Made by a program: the position numbers and the translations under genes
Shown here: one piece after another, positions 15,910-25,157 of the stretch
How positions within the stretch are numbered: position 1 is the stretch's first letter
Layout of the letters: each line of letters begins with the position of its first letter
The notes under the pieces: generated by a model
Told to the model about the DNA's origin: nothing
What the model saw: the letters and a program-made list of their open reading frames with translations, nothing else
The model's database searches: none
DNA from: Levilactobacillus zymae
GTDB lineage: Bacteria > Bacillota > Bacilli > Lactobacillales > Lactobacillaceae
DNA: 42,013 nucleotides
Direction: 5' to 3'
Assembly (NCBI RefSeq): GCF_032190635.1
Contig: NZ_JAVLAS010000003.1
Coordinates: 1 to 42,013, forward strand

Positions 15910-16672
15910 AAAAACAGCTTATCAACGTGTTCAGGCAGCCCGTGACAGTCATAAAATTTCAACGGATAAACTCATTCGTGGTTTGACAACTGATTTTTTT
16001 GAACTCCATGGAGATCGGTCTGATGGCGATGATCAAGCAGTAATCGGTGGCATTGGATTGTTAAAGGATGTACCGATTACGGTGGTTGGGATTCGTAAGG
16101 GTGCTGATACGGAAGAAAATATCAAGCGTCATTTCGGTAGCCCTGAACCGGAAGGCTATCGTAAAGCGCTTCGATTAATGCAACAGGCGGAAAAATTCCA
16201 TCGACCGATTTTGGCGCTGGTGAATACGCCTGGCGCTTGGCCGGATGTGGATGCTGAATATCACGGTATTGGTTCTGCAATTGCCAAGTGCTTACAAGTG
16301 GGCATGCAACTAAAGGTACCGTACATTAGTATCATTGTTGGTGAGGGTGGTAGTGGTGGCGCGATTGCGCTTGCCTGTGGCGACAAAGTATTTATGTTTG
16401 AAGATAGTATTTATTCCGTTTTGTCACCTGAAGGCTATGCCAGCATCATGTGGAAGGATTCATCAAAGGTCCAGCAAGCAGCTGAAGCCTTAAATTTAAC
16501 ACCAGAATGGTTACAAGAAAATGGTATTATTGATCAGATTATTCATGAATACCACTCTGGTGAGAATTTAGGCCCACTACGTGACTTTCTGGCAAATCAG
16601 TTTAATGAACTGGCTAATTTACCGATTGACGAGTTATTACGCCAACGTGAGCAACGTTACCGGAATTTTTAA
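15902..16672 (+). CDS. accA: AccA, acetyl-CoA carboxylase carboxyltransferase alpha subunit
   Basis: Partner of AccD in the carboxyltransferase. 256 residues, which is the short form typical of lactobacilli and lacks the long N-terminal extension of E. coli AccA. Conserved parts: FFELHGDRSDGDDQAVIGG, FGSPEPEGYRKALRLM, NTPGAWPDVDAE and GEGGSGGAIALACGD. ATG start overlaps the accD end, preceded by GAGGGAGG. Followed after 28 bases by fabI with its own GGAGG. Confidence 0.96.
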   Translation: MAKKTAYQRVQAARDSHKISTDKLIRGLTTDFFELHGDRSDGDDQAVIGGIGLLKDVPITVVGIRKGADTEENIKRHFGSPEPEGYRKALRLMQQAEKFHRPILALVNTPGAWPDVDAEYHGIGSAIAKCLQVGMQLKVPYISIIVGEGGSGGAIALACGDKVFMFEDSIYSVLSPEGYASIMWKDSSKVQQAAEALNLTPEWLQENGIIDQIIHEYHSGENLGPLRDFLANQFNELANLPIDELLRQREQRYRNF

Positions 16673-16700
16673 AAGAAAAATTATTTGGAGGCCGAATTAA

Positions 16701-17459
16701 ATGAGTGGCTTTTTAGATGGAAAAACAATTGTGATCATGGGGGTCGCAAATAAACGCAGTATTGCTTGGGGATGTACCCAGGCAATTATTGATCAAGGCG
16801 CTAAGGTTATTTTAACTTATCAAAATGATCGAATTAAGAAGAGCTTACAACGATTTGTTCCTGAAGATTCAGAATTAGTAGAATGTGACGTTGCTGATGA
16901 TGACAACATTAAAAATGCATTCGAAGAGATTGGTAATAAGTATGGCAAAATTGATGGTGTGATTCATGCAATCGCTTATGCTGACCGTGAGACATTGACG
17001 TCTGGGCTGGTACATACTACTCGTGAAGGATACGATTTGGCTCAAAACATTAGTGCCTACTCATTGATTGCAGTGAGTCGTTATGCACAACCAATCCTAA
17101 ATGACCCTTCAAGTATTGTAACTTTGACTTATTTTGGTTCAACTCGGGCCATTCCAAATTACAATATGATGGGTGTTGCCAAAGCGGCCTTGGAAGCCAA
17201 CGTTCGCTATTTAGCTTCAGATTTAGGGGTGAATGGGATTCGAGTAAACGCAATTTCTGCGGGTGCGGTTAAGACATTAGCAGTTACCGGCATTAAGCAT
17301 CATGGTGAATTGTTAAAGGAATCGGAGTCGAGAACCGTTGATCAAAAGAGCGTTACAACAACCGAAATCGGAAATGTGGCTGCCTTTTTGATGAGTGATC
17401 TGGCAACTGGAATGACCGGCGACGTGGTTTACGTTGATAAGGGTGTGCATCTTATTTAA
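16701..17459 (+). CDS. fabI: FabI, enoyl-ACP reductase
   Basis: Last step of the elongation cycle, NAD(P)H-dependent reduction of enoyl-ACP. The SDR fold of the FabI type is recognised by VANKRSIAWGCTQAI near the start, the Tyr144 and Tyr154-x6-Lys161 active site (TYFGSTRAIPNYNMMGVAKA) and the end TGMTGDVVYVDKGVHLI. 252 residues. ATG start with TTTGGAGG. It closes the operon; inverted repeats follow. FabK is the alternative reductase in some relatives; only FabI is seen here. Confidence 0.96.
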   Translation: MSGFLDGKTIVIMGVANKRSIAWGCTQAIIDQGAKVILTYQNDRIKKSLQRFVPEDSELVECDVADDDNIKNAFEEIGNKYGKIDGVIHAIAYADRETLTSGLVHTTREGYDLAQNISAYSLIAVSRYAQPILNDPSSIVTLTYFGSTRAIPNYNMMGVAKAALEANVRYLASDLGVNGIRVNAISAGAVKTLAVTGIKHHGELLKESESRTVDQKSVTTTEIGNVAAFLMSDLATGMTGDVVYVDKGVHLI

Positions 17460-17503
17460 AGAGAGTGATCAAATCAGCGGTTAGATCCCAGAATATAAGC
17501 CAG

Positions 17504-17538
17504 CCCATCTAATATTCTGGTTTTGAATATTAGATGGG
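17504..17538 (+). terminator. Hairpin after fabI
   Basis: Perfect 14-bp stem, CCCATCTAATATTC / GAATATTAGATGGG, with a 7-base loop. It is followed by TCTCTGTC rather than a T run, so termination may be weak. Confidence 0.5.
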
Positions 17539-17560
17539 TCTCTGTCAAACATCCTAAAGT

Positions 17561-17600
17561 AAGAGGTATCAAGATTGTGACGACAATCTTGATACCTCTT
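17561..17600 (+). terminator. Strong 18-bp hairpin at the FAS operon/IS110 boundary
   Basis: Arms AAGAGGTATCAAGATTGT (17561-17578) and its exact complement (17583-17600) around GACG, followed by TTTACTATACTT. It either ends the FAS operon transcript or belongs to the left end of the IS110 element. Confidence 0.5.
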
Positions 17601-17730
17601 TTACTATACTTAAATTGAGGTTGAGGTCGTCAACATCAGTGAAATATACATTCCGAGTGTCAAACTGGCCCAACAACACGTAGTGAACAGTTAGATTTAG
17701 GATGTGGGTCCTTGAGATCGAATATAGAAA
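17601..17730 (+). other. Noncoding left end of IS110, candidate bridge-RNA region
   Basis: This stretch precedes the IS110 recombinase start and has no ORF. Elements of this family encode a guide (bridge) RNA from a noncoding end. A small hairpin, GTTGA-GGTCG-TCAAC (17620-17634), is visible. Location and lack of coding capacity are the only evidence; the guide loops were not identified. Confidence 0.35.
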
Positions 17731-17834
17731 ATGAACGAATCTGCGAAGTTGTTACCTCAAAAATATATGGAAGGCGATAAAGTGCACGTTTTAGGTATTG
17801 ATGTGAGTCGTGGAAAGAGTAATTGTGCTCTTTT

Positions 17835-18877
17835 GGTAGATTGTAAAATTAATCCGAACGCTGTTCGGACAAAAAAGATCAGCTTCCTTTAAAATGGTGT
17901 TTACCACAAACCCATCTTTTAGGAGCTGATCTTTTGTCTAGTATAACCTATTCCGAACGAATTAAAATCGAAACCTTTTGTGAACTAGGGCTGTCCAATA
18001 TCCAAATGGGCGTTCGGCTGAACCGATCACCGTCAACAATTTCTTATGAATTATCTCGATGTCAACCTTATCAGGCTGAATTAGCACAAACAGATGCCGA
18101 ATACAAGCGATCACGATGTGGTCGGAAAACTAAGCTGAGCGATGAGTTAAAGCAAAAAATTCTCAACCATTTACGTCTAAGCTGGTCACCAGGAATGATT
18201 GCTCACGAATTTAAACTAGCTACTAAATCTATTTATAATTGGCTAAATCAGGGGAGAATTGATTTCTCCTTGAATGATCTACCTGAACATGGCGTACGCC
18301 AACGGCGTAACGTTGACCAACGATCCAAATATAATCAATCTTTGGGGCGATCAATTGAACAGCGTCCCATGATGATTAATCAACGTAATCGCATCGGCGA
18401 TTTTGAACTAGATACAGTCGTTGGTCCTCGTGGGCATAGTAAGGCAGTTTTATTAACTTTAATCGATCGAAAATCACGGTTCCTTTGGGCATACCGGTTA
18501 AAAGATCGAACGACAGCGAGTGTTAATGAAGCACTGACTAAGTTCCTAACAACTTTTAATGGACCGGTGCACAGTTTTACTGTGGACCGTGGTACTGAGT
18601 TTAGTGGGCTAGTATCATTTGAATCACAATATGGTATTAAGACCTATTACTGTCATGCTTATACGCCAGCTGAACGTGGTAGTAATGAACGCTTTAATCG
18701 GAATTTACGTTATTTTTATCCTAAGGGGACTCGTTTTGAGCACATTAGTGCTCAAGATTTAACGACGACGTTACTCCAAATTAACCAGCGACCGCTTAAA
18801 ATACTCGACTGGCAAACACCGTATCAGGTTATGCTGACCAATTTGTCCAAAAATTCGGATTAAATTTGCAATCTACC
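17835..18877 (+). mobile_element. IS30-family element B (1043 bp) inside IS110
   Basis: Ends GGTAGATTGTAAAATTAATC and, inverted, GGTAGATTGCAAATTTAATC. Flanked by TTTT on both sides (17831-17834, 18878-18881). Only a 4-bp duplication restores the IS110 reading frame, which fixes the duplication length for this element. Confidence 0.95.
17934..18863 (+). CDS. IS30-family transposase (element B)
   Basis: Intact 309-residue transposase, identical in protein sequence to copy C at 28507-29436. HTH near residues 18-37, then DDE core with DFELDTVVGPRG, FTVDRGTEFSG and AERGSNERFNRNLR, and a complete C-terminus INQRPLKILDWQTPYQVM. TTG start as in the other copies. Being full length and flanked by a fresh-looking duplication, this is the best candidate for the recently active copy. 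Confidence 0.93.
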   Translation: MSSITYSERIKIETFCELGLSNIQMGVRLNRSPSTISYELSRCQPYQAELAQTDAEYKRSRCGRKTKLSDELKQKILNHLRLSWSPGMIAHEFKLATKSIYNWLNQGRIDFSLNDLPEHGVRQRRNVDQRSKYNQSLGRSIEQRPMMINQRNRIGDFELDTVVGPRGHSKAVLLTLIDRKSRFLWAYRLKDRTTASVNEALTKFLTTFNGPVHSFTVDRGTEFSGLVSFESQYGIKTYYCHAYTPAERGSNERFNRNLRYFYPKGTRFEHISAQDLTTTLLQINQRPLKILDWQTPYQVMLTNLSKNSD

Positions 18878-20063
18878 TTTTACACGATCATACGGTTATT
18901 AAGGAGTTTCAGATTATCCATAATAAGTCTGGATTGGCAAAGCTCAAGTCAATAATTACGAGTGACCTGCCAGTCATGGCAGTATTTGAAACGACTGGTA
19001 TTTATTCTAGAGTTCTGACTCGTTTTTTTATCGATGAAGGAATGAATTACCTTGAAATAAATCCTTTGGAGTCCTCAATTCGCATGGCGGGGTTGAGAAG
19101 GCAAAAAACAGACCGTTCAGATGCAGTTAAATTAGCGCTCCTGGGAATTGATCAGAAGTCACTGATTCATGGTCGTAGACCATATTCAAGGCCATATGAG
19201 CAACTTCATTTAATGGCACACCGCTATCTAGAAATAACTAAGGAGAGATCCCGGATTATCAATCATTTACATGCCGCACTTGATCAAACATTTCCCGAGT
19301 TAAACGATATATTTAACCCAATTCGATCAGTGCTCGGCTTAACTTTTGTTAGTCTCTTTCCCCACCCTGATTTTTTAACAGGATATATTCCAGGAACGAT
19401 GGCAAAACAAATCATTGGCTTGGTAAGTCCTAAAATCCATTCGGATTTAATCGTACGTAGATGTAATGAGGTCTGGCAGGCAGGCCAATTATCGTACCCA
19501 GCACAACCTGCGAATTCATTTCTGACTAATCAAATCCATAGTTATTGTGAAGAGATTCAGCGATATAATCAGGCCCATGACTTATTAAAACGCCAATTGA
19601 TCACTTACGCGAAAACTTTTCCGGAGTTTAAACTCATTGCGAGTATTCCTGGGGCGGGAGAGATATCAACTGCCCTGTTACTAGGATTTACAGGAAAAAT
19701 AGCGAGATTCCCAAGCTATAAGCAGCTGAATGCTTACGTTGGAATAGATCTACGACGAATCCAATCCGGAGGGTTCAAAGAAGCTGACCGGATTAACCGG
19801 AGAGGTCAAAGTAGTGCCCGTTATATTATGTTTGAAATGATTAGATCCATGCTTAGAAATAAAGCACGCATTGATAATCACATTGTGGATTACTACTATA
19901 AGCTAAAAAAAGGACCACACCCTAAACCGGATATGGTTGCCATGATTGCTTGTGTGAATAGGCTTGATAGGACGATTATGAATTTGGTCCGCACAAACCA
20001 AATTTATAATTACGCAAGAACTTCCCATTAAGCAGACTATTTAAATACCAGTATATTTGATAT

Positions 20064-21415
20064 GGTAGCGTCAAGAATCTTGTGTAAATGAAATGCCTTC
20101 GTACATATAATATGTATCTAACTTAAATAAATGATGCTTCCAAGGTGTCCTGGAGTCCTTTGAACCCTCGGTGGATCCGCTTCAGAGACTTCTCGTTATA
20201 AACATTAAACTGAGAAACCAGGAAGCGATCCAGTGAATCTTCCGTTGGAAATTGTTCTTTGTGGTGGGTGGTGCGCTTGAGATGCTTATTAAAGTTCTCA
20301 ATCAGGTTAGTGGAGTATAGTGATTGCCGGATAGCTGGTGGAAAGTCCATGAAAGTGAGTAAATTCGGCATTTTAAGCAGATCTTTGATTAATTTGGAAT
20401 AGTTCTGATGCCAGTTGTTGGCGAACTCATTCAGTTTCAGTTCGGCTGCTTCACGGTTGGCGGCCCGATGAACTTGTTTAAAGTCACTGATCACGGCCTT
20501 GCGGTCTTTTACGCGAACTTTGTTCATCAGATTCCGCCCAACATGAACCAGGCAACGTTGTCGTTTGGCTTTAGGGAAATACCGATTCAAGCCTTCATCC
20601 AAACCAACTAACCCATCGGCCACAAACAACAGCACATCTTTAACGCCCTGCTTGATCAAGGTTCCCAGCAGTTCAGTCCAGATTCCAGTCGATTCCGTTG
20701 GCGCCACTTGGTAGTTCAGCACTTCTTTCGTACCATCTGGACGAATGCCAATCGCAATATGAACGGCTTCTTTTTGAACGGTATCCCGCTTTAACGGCAA
20801 GTAAGTGGCATCTAAGAAGATGGCCGCATATTGTGATGCCAGTCGACGTTGCTGGAAAGCTTGAACCTGTTCATTGACGGCTTTAGTCATATTGGAAACC
20901 GTGGCTTTGGAGTAGTGAGCACCGTACATTTTCTCAATGAGTTCGGCAATTTCAGCAGTGGTAATTCCCTTGGTATACAACTGAATGACCGTTGTTTCTA
21001 AATTATCACTGTGCCGACCGTAGGCTGGCAAGGTATGATTTTCAAACCGGCCATTGCGATCTCGAGGAATGGTTAAGTTAAGTTGGCCGTACTTCGTATC
21101 AAACGAGCGCTCATAACTGCCGTTGCGGTTATTACCAGTGTTAATCCCAGCGTATGAGTAGCGTTCGTAACCCAAAAACTCTGCCAATTCGGTTTGAAGC
21201 AGCTGGTTAATCGCAATTTCGAGGTGGTGACGAAAAACTTCGTCCAAATCTTGCTTTTGGGCTAGTGCAGCGATAATTTCTGTGGTAAGTTCATTCATGG
21301 GGAATGCCTCCTGTGATGTTTTCTGTGGTTACTAAATATCATAAGGGAAGGCATTCCCTATTTCTATACAATTCAGAAATCTTTTATGCATTTACACAGG
21401 ATATTTTACGCTCTC
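20064..21415 (-). mobile_element. IS256-family element (1352 bp) with 8-bp duplication
   Basis: Imperfect inverted ends share AGCGT and TGTGTAAATG (left GGTAGCGTCAAGAATCTTGT..., right GAGAGCGTAAAATATCCTGT... read inverted). TTTGATAT is duplicated exactly at 20056-20063 and 21416-21423, the 8 bp expected for IS256. It inserted just after the IS110 gene. Confidence 0.93.
20123..21298 (-). CDS. IS256-family transposase
   Basis: Mutator-type transposase of 391 residues, full length. Early LQTELAEFLGYERYSYAG and NGSYERSFDTKYGQLNLTIP are typical; DDE residues lie in AAIFLDATYLPLKRD, LLFVADGLVGLDEGL with CLVHVGRN, and STNLIENFNKHLKR. ATG start behind GGAGGC. No frameshift seen; with clear ends and duplication the element looks functional. 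Confidence 0.95.
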   Translation of the reverse strand: MNELTTEIIAALAQKQDLDEVFRHHLEIAINQLLQTELAEFLGYERYSYAGINTGNNRNGSYERSFDTKYGQLNLTIPRDRNGRFENHTLPAYGRHSDNLETTVIQLYTKGITTAEIAELIEKMYGAHYSKATVSNMTKAVNEQVQAFQQRRLASQYAAIFLDATYLPLKRDTVQKEAVHIAIGIRPDGTKEVLNYQVAPTESTGIWTELLGTLIKQGVKDVLLFVADGLVGLDEGLNRYFPKAKRQRCLVHVGRNLMNKVRVKDRKAVISDFKQVHRAANREAAELKLNEFANNWHQNYSKLIKDLLKMPNLLTFMDFPPAIRQSLYSTNLIENFNKHLKRTTHHKEQFPTEDSLDRFLVSQFNVYNEKSLKRIHRGFKGLQDTLEASFI

Positions 21416-21533
21416 TTTGATATTTATGACAGCTTTTTTCTGTCAAAAAGCTATCACTGTTTAGTGTACTCTTTTTTAAATAAGTTGATACTTGACATCA
21501 TATTAGAAATCGTATTGGTGGAGATTTTGAACG

Positions 21534-21562
21534 GCACATTCACTTCGGTGAATGTGCTTTTT
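21534..21562 (+). terminator. Terminator hairpin with TTCG loop
   Basis: GCACATTCAC-TTCG-GTGAATGTGC (21534-21557) followed by TTTTT. Perfect 10-bp stem. It lies at the end of the ISL3 pseudogene and points the other way, so it may insulate the element from outside transcription. Confidence 0.8.
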
Positions 21563-21954
21563 GTTTACTCATGAATTAAACTAATCCGGATAAAGAAGTT
21601 GTCAATATTTCGAAAACCAAAACAGTTACGCTTTAATGCCTTGATTTTACGATTAAGTCCTTCAATTGGACCGTTGGAAAATGGATAACGACAACTGTTT
21701 AGAAGGGCTGAACCATTTTTGATAAACGTGTTGATCGTTATGTCCATTTGATTACTAGTGGGTTGGTAGTTAGTAAGTAAGGATTGGAACGCATTAGCAT
21801 CCTTTTTGTATGGCACTTAAGATACCTTGATAGGTTTGATACACAGATCTAAATCTGGGAAAAGCGTCTAGAGCTAAATCAATGGCGTTTTGTTGCGTCA
21901 TATACTCGTTAATTCCGCGTAAATAAACAGCCTTAGAATCATTAACTTTTATTG

Positions 21955-23133
21955 CCTGATTTACAATTCAAGTGCACCACTTAAATAATTGGACCAAAAA
22001 GGCCATGAAGACCTATTCTTAAATCAACGACGAATTAAGAAAGAAGTGTCTTCATGACCCAATCTAAGCGTACCACGACTAGTCATTACCAACAACTCCA
22101 ATCTGCCGAACGGACTCTTATTATGAACTGGCGATTTGATGGCCGTTCTTGCCATCAGATCGCCCAAATGTTGCACCGAAGTCCCAGCACCATCAGTCGT
22201 GAAATTCGACGAGGGAGCGTTCACCAGCTAGGCCCTAATCGACGACCTACACTGGTCTATTGGGCTGAGTCTGCCCAATTACTACACAATAAAGCCCGTG
22301 AAGCCTGTCACGCCCAGAGCTGGCTTGACAAGGCACCACAATTCTTCCTACAGCTAACTAAAGCGCTCAAAAAACGCCAACGTCTTTTAAGCGTAGATAC
22401 CTTTGTGCACTATTATCAGGTCAATCACCCGGACGACCGGTGTCCTTCAGTGCCCACTGTCTATCGCTATATCGACGCGGGTGTCCTGAAATTAAAGAAT
22501 GGCGATTTACCCATGAAGCTGCGGCGACACGCTAGATCCGGTTATCGTTCACACAAACGCCTAAACAAGCGTAACTTCGGGAAATCCATCGAAGAGCTTC
22601 CCGTAGAGGCCCAAGAACGTCAGGTCGCTGGCCATTGGGAAGGCGACTTGGTTAAGGGCAAGCGTGAGGCCAGTGAACCAGCACTAATGACCCTTATTGA
22701 CCGGGCAAAACGGTATGCCATCATTGTCAAGATACCGAATTACCACGCCGATACCTGCCTTAATACGCTTCAGAACATTGTTGACGACTATGGACCGGAG
22801 CACTTCAAAACGGTGCTTTTTGACAACGGTTCTGAGTTTTCCAAACTTTCCCAGGTCAAGGGACCGGATGTCTATTTTGCTCATCCGTACTCGCCCTGGG
22901 AACGTGGCAGTAACGAGCATCTGAATGGTGAAATCCGTGAGTTCATTCCTAAGGGTAAGTCCATGAAAGAGCTAAGTATTGTGAACGTTCAGGCCATCCA
23001 GGATATCCTTAACTCTCGTCCCCGCAAGGTTCTGGGCTACCAGACTGCCATGTCCTTATTACCCGATTTCGACTAAGCTAGACCAACTGATAAGAATGGG
23101 TTGTGAGTGTTGCACTTGATTTGACAATTCAGG
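21955..23133 (+). mobile_element. IS30-family element G (1179 bp) inside ISL3
   Basis: Inverted-orientation twin of element F. Flanked by CATTAACTTTTATT at 21940-21953 and 23134-23147; one extra G (21954) separates the left repeat from the CCTG end. Removing the element and one repeat restores the ISL3 reading frame across the site. Confidence 0.93.
22054..23076 (+). CDS. IS30-family transposase (element G)
   Basis: Encodes a protein identical to that of element F (340 residues, ATG start, HTH plus DDE core HWEGDLVKG / VLFDNGSEF / ERGSNEHLNGE). Identity over the whole length of both elements suggests recent spread within this replicon. The two copies face each other 8.8 kb apart around fabZ2-accC-accD-accA-fabI, which makes that segment prone to inversion. 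Confidence 0.93.
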   Translation: MTQSKRTTTSHYQQLQSAERTLIMNWRFDGRSCHQIAQMLHRSPSTISREIRRGSVHQLGPNRRPTLVYWAESAQLLHNKAREACHAQSWLDKAPQFFLQLTKALKKRQRLLSVDTFVHYYQVNHPDDRCPSVPTVYRYIDAGVLKLKNGDLPMKLRRHARSGYRSHKRLNKRNFGKSIEELPVEAQERQVAGHWEGDLVKGKREASEPALMTLIDRAKRYAIIVKIPNYHADTCLNTLQNIVDDYGPEHFKTVLFDNGSEFSKLSQVKGPDVYFAHPYSPWERGSNEHLNGEIREFIPKGKSMKELSIVNVQAIQDILNSRPRKVLGYQTAMSLLPDFD

Positions 23134-24069
23134 CATTAACTTTTATTTCATCAAGATGAAATAAACGCCATTGAGATTTTAAAATATGATAAATTCGTGA
23201 ATGCTTATCTTGGATAGTACGAATGGTCTGCGTGCGTTCATTATCTAAGGCACGCCCAGCCAGTTGAATAATATGGAAACGATCGATAATCGTGGCCGCA
23301 TTGGGAAATAAGCGATGAATGAAGCTGCCATATTAATCGTCACTGATTGAACTTGGGCACGTTCTTGAACCGAAAAACGAGCTTCAAAGTAGTCAATGAT
23401 ATCTTTACTTAGCCGATCTTTTAAAGTAACAATTCGGCGATGACTAACGGCATCACAACAATTAAAGGACATCCAGTGATTACAGGAACGAAATTCATCA
23501 AAGCAAAGATTCTCTGGGAGATGTTTAACACGATAGGCTAAGTGAATATTGGCATTTAGGATTCGTTGAACACTGCTTGGCGAAATTCCACAAAGTTTAG
23601 CAATTTCTTTACTCGTCAACATATCGCGTGCCAAAACGATCACTTGATGTTTGATATTATGTGTGAAAGTTTCGTTACGATTAACCAACTTAGTTTTAGC
23701 ACCACAGGTTTTTGAACAATCTTTACATTGGTATCTTTGACGTTTTAAATGCATTTCGTAACGACCACCGGATAAGGTTCCTAAACGCAGGTGACTCATG
23801 TGAGTTCCGTTTTTAATTAAGCTTTTATGGCCACAATGTGGGCACTTTAAAAGTTGATAAGACAAAGTTGCATGGACGACATGAATACGTTGGTTTGTGG
23901 AACACCGTTCTTTAGAAATACCAGTGACAATTAAGTTTGGGTCTGTTATTTCGAATAAGCATAAGATAGAATTAGTTAGGGACATCTGAATTTCCTCTTT
24001 TCGATTTGTTTTGGCGATTAAATCGTAGCACAAAGAGGACAGATGTCCTTTTTTATTTTTCTGATTTTC

Positions 24070-24248
24070 AAAACAGACAAAAAACCGGTATTAGTTATTC
24101 ACCAATACCAGAAAGTGTAGACCCTAAAGAAGACAAAGGAAGTGGAATTTCCAAATCAGATGTTTTAGCGTTGCAAAAACGTTTGAAACAGCTAGAAAGT
24201 GAGAATGACATCTTAAAAAAAGCCTTAACCATATTCGCCAAAAAGTAA
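24070..24248 (+). pseudogene. IS3 OrfA, C-terminal remnant
   Basis: Only the last part of OrfA remains: DPKEDKGSGISKSDVLALQK and the leucine-zipper-like RLKQLESENDILKKALTIF. The N-terminal HTH is gone. It ends AAA AAG TAA; a -1 slip on this A-rich site would continue as VNPDDWQTAVDINLKHHS into orfB, the usual programmed frameshift of the family. Confidence 0.8.
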
Positions 24249-24283
24249 ACCCAGATGACTGGCAGACAGCCGTTGATATTAAT

Positions 24284-25117
24284 TTGAAGCACCATAGTAT
24301 CAAAGAAACCTGTAAAGTACTCTCAGTTCCACGCTCAACTTACTATGAACATCAGCAGAATCATGTATCGCCACAAGCCAAGCGTCGTAAGACACTTAGC
24401 CAGTCGATTAAACGCATTTACTTTAATTCTAGACGTATCTACGGGGCACCTAAAATTCTAAAAGCGTTACAAAAAGAAGGTAAGACTGCCAGTATTAAGC
24501 TAGTTCAACGATTAATGCGCCAAATGGGGTTAAAATCAATCACGCGCAAGAAGTGGCATTATCAACAAACTAATGATATTGATGCGACTGATTATTCAAA
24601 TATACTCGCGCAAGATTTTCGTACAACCAGTCCAAATCAAAAGTGGTGTGCAGACATAACTTATATTCACACCAAAGCCAATGGCTGGTGTTATTTATCA
24701 AGCATTCAGGATTTATATTCACGTAAAATCATTGCCCATAAAATCAGCCGTCATATGACTGCTGATCTTGTGATCAGCACTTTTCAACAAGCCTTTGAAA
24801 CTAGAAAGACGACTAATAACTTAATTGTGCATACCGATCTGGGTAGCCAGTACCGCAGTGCTGGCTTTGAACAGATCTTAGCGCAACACCATATTCGCCA
24901 TTCTTATAGCAAGCGTGGCTGTCCCTATGACAATGCATGTTTGGAATCATTTCACGCCAGTTTGAAAAAAGAAGAGGTTTACCAACACCATTATCAGGAT
25001 TTTGAAGAAGCAAATGCTGCAATATTCAGCTACATTGAGAGCTTTTATAACAGTGCTCGAATTCACAGTAGCATTGATTATTTAACTCCAAATGAAAAGG
25101 AAAAATTAGTCGCTTAA
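24284..25117 (+). CDS. IS3-family transposase OrfB
   Basis: Catalytic half of the IS3 transposase, 277 residues from the TTG used here; the frame is open upstream to the orfA slip site at about 24240. HTH_21-type region IKRIYFNSRRIYGAPKILKA, then rve core with CADITYIHT (Asp), LIVHTDLGSQYRS (Asp) and PYDNACLESFHASLKKE (Glu). Ends YLTPNEKEKLVA, typical. Catalytically complete, but without OrfA N-terminus and left end the element cannot move by itself. Confidence 0.92.
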   Translation: MKHHSIKETCKVLSVPRSTYYEHQQNHVSPQAKRRKTLSQSIKRIYFNSRRIYGAPKILKALQKEGKTASIKLVQRLMRQMGLKSITRKKWHYQQTNDIDATDYSNILAQDFRTTSPNQKWCADITYIHTKANGWCYLSSIQDLYSRKIIAHKISRHMTADLVISTFQQAFETRKTTNNLIVHTDLGSQYRSAGFEQILAQHHIRHSYSKRGCPYDNACLESFHASLKKEEVYQHHYQDFEEANAAIFSYIESFYNSARIHSSIDYLTPNEKEKLVA

Positions 25118-25157
25118 ATTATACATAAAATGTGTCCAGATTCTTGACCTAAATCCA

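Larger units (their letters stand above)
17731..20031 (+). pseudogene. IS110-family recombinase split by IS30-B
   Basis: DEDD/serine recombinase of IS110 elements. The 5' part (17731-17834) encodes MNESAKLLPQKYMEGDKVHV then LGIDVSRGKSNCALL; the rest runs from 18882 to 20031. Removing the IS30 and one TTTT copy joins ...NCALLHDHTVIKEFQIIHN... in frame, so the host gene was intact before insertion. RuvC-like residues: Asp in GIDVS, Glu in VFETTG, Asp in KTDRSDA. C-terminal Tnp_20 domain has ASIPGAGEISTALL and the candidate nucleophile serine in RRGQSSARY. A separate ORF from TTG 18934 could still make the catalytic C-terminus but lacks the first Asp. Confidence 0.92.
21565..23985 (-). pseudogene. 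ISL3-family transposase gene, frameshifted and split by IS30-G
   Basis: The N-terminal part (start ATG 23985 behind GAGGAA) has the zinc-binding CPHCGH...CKDCSKTC motif, HTH and the first catalytic region FDEFRS. After VTINMAASFI a 4-base loss (one CATC missing) shifts the frame near 23320. The correct frame continues HRLFPNAATIIDRFHIIQLA until the IS30 at 21955-23133. Beyond it the frame resumes EIKVNDSKAVYLRGINEYM, then shifts again in an A run near 21807 and finishes with FSNGPIEGLNRKIKALKRN, the ISL3 Glu region, and stops at 21565. Three lesions make it dead. The terminal repeats of the element were not located. Confidence 0.9.
24070..25157 (+). mobile_element. IS3-family element, left end missing
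   Basis: Contains the end of orfA and complete orfB. The right end is TGTCCAGATTCTTGACC...CCA at 25157, abutting a cut type II-A CRISPR repeat. The left end and most of orfA are absent next to the ISL3 remnant. The left boundary given is approximate. Confidence 0.8.

Noticed and set aside
18934..20031. Complete IS110 recombinase starting at TTG 18934
   Set aside because: The first catalytic Asp region lies upstream of IS30-B; the gene is split, and joining across the duplication restores the full frame.
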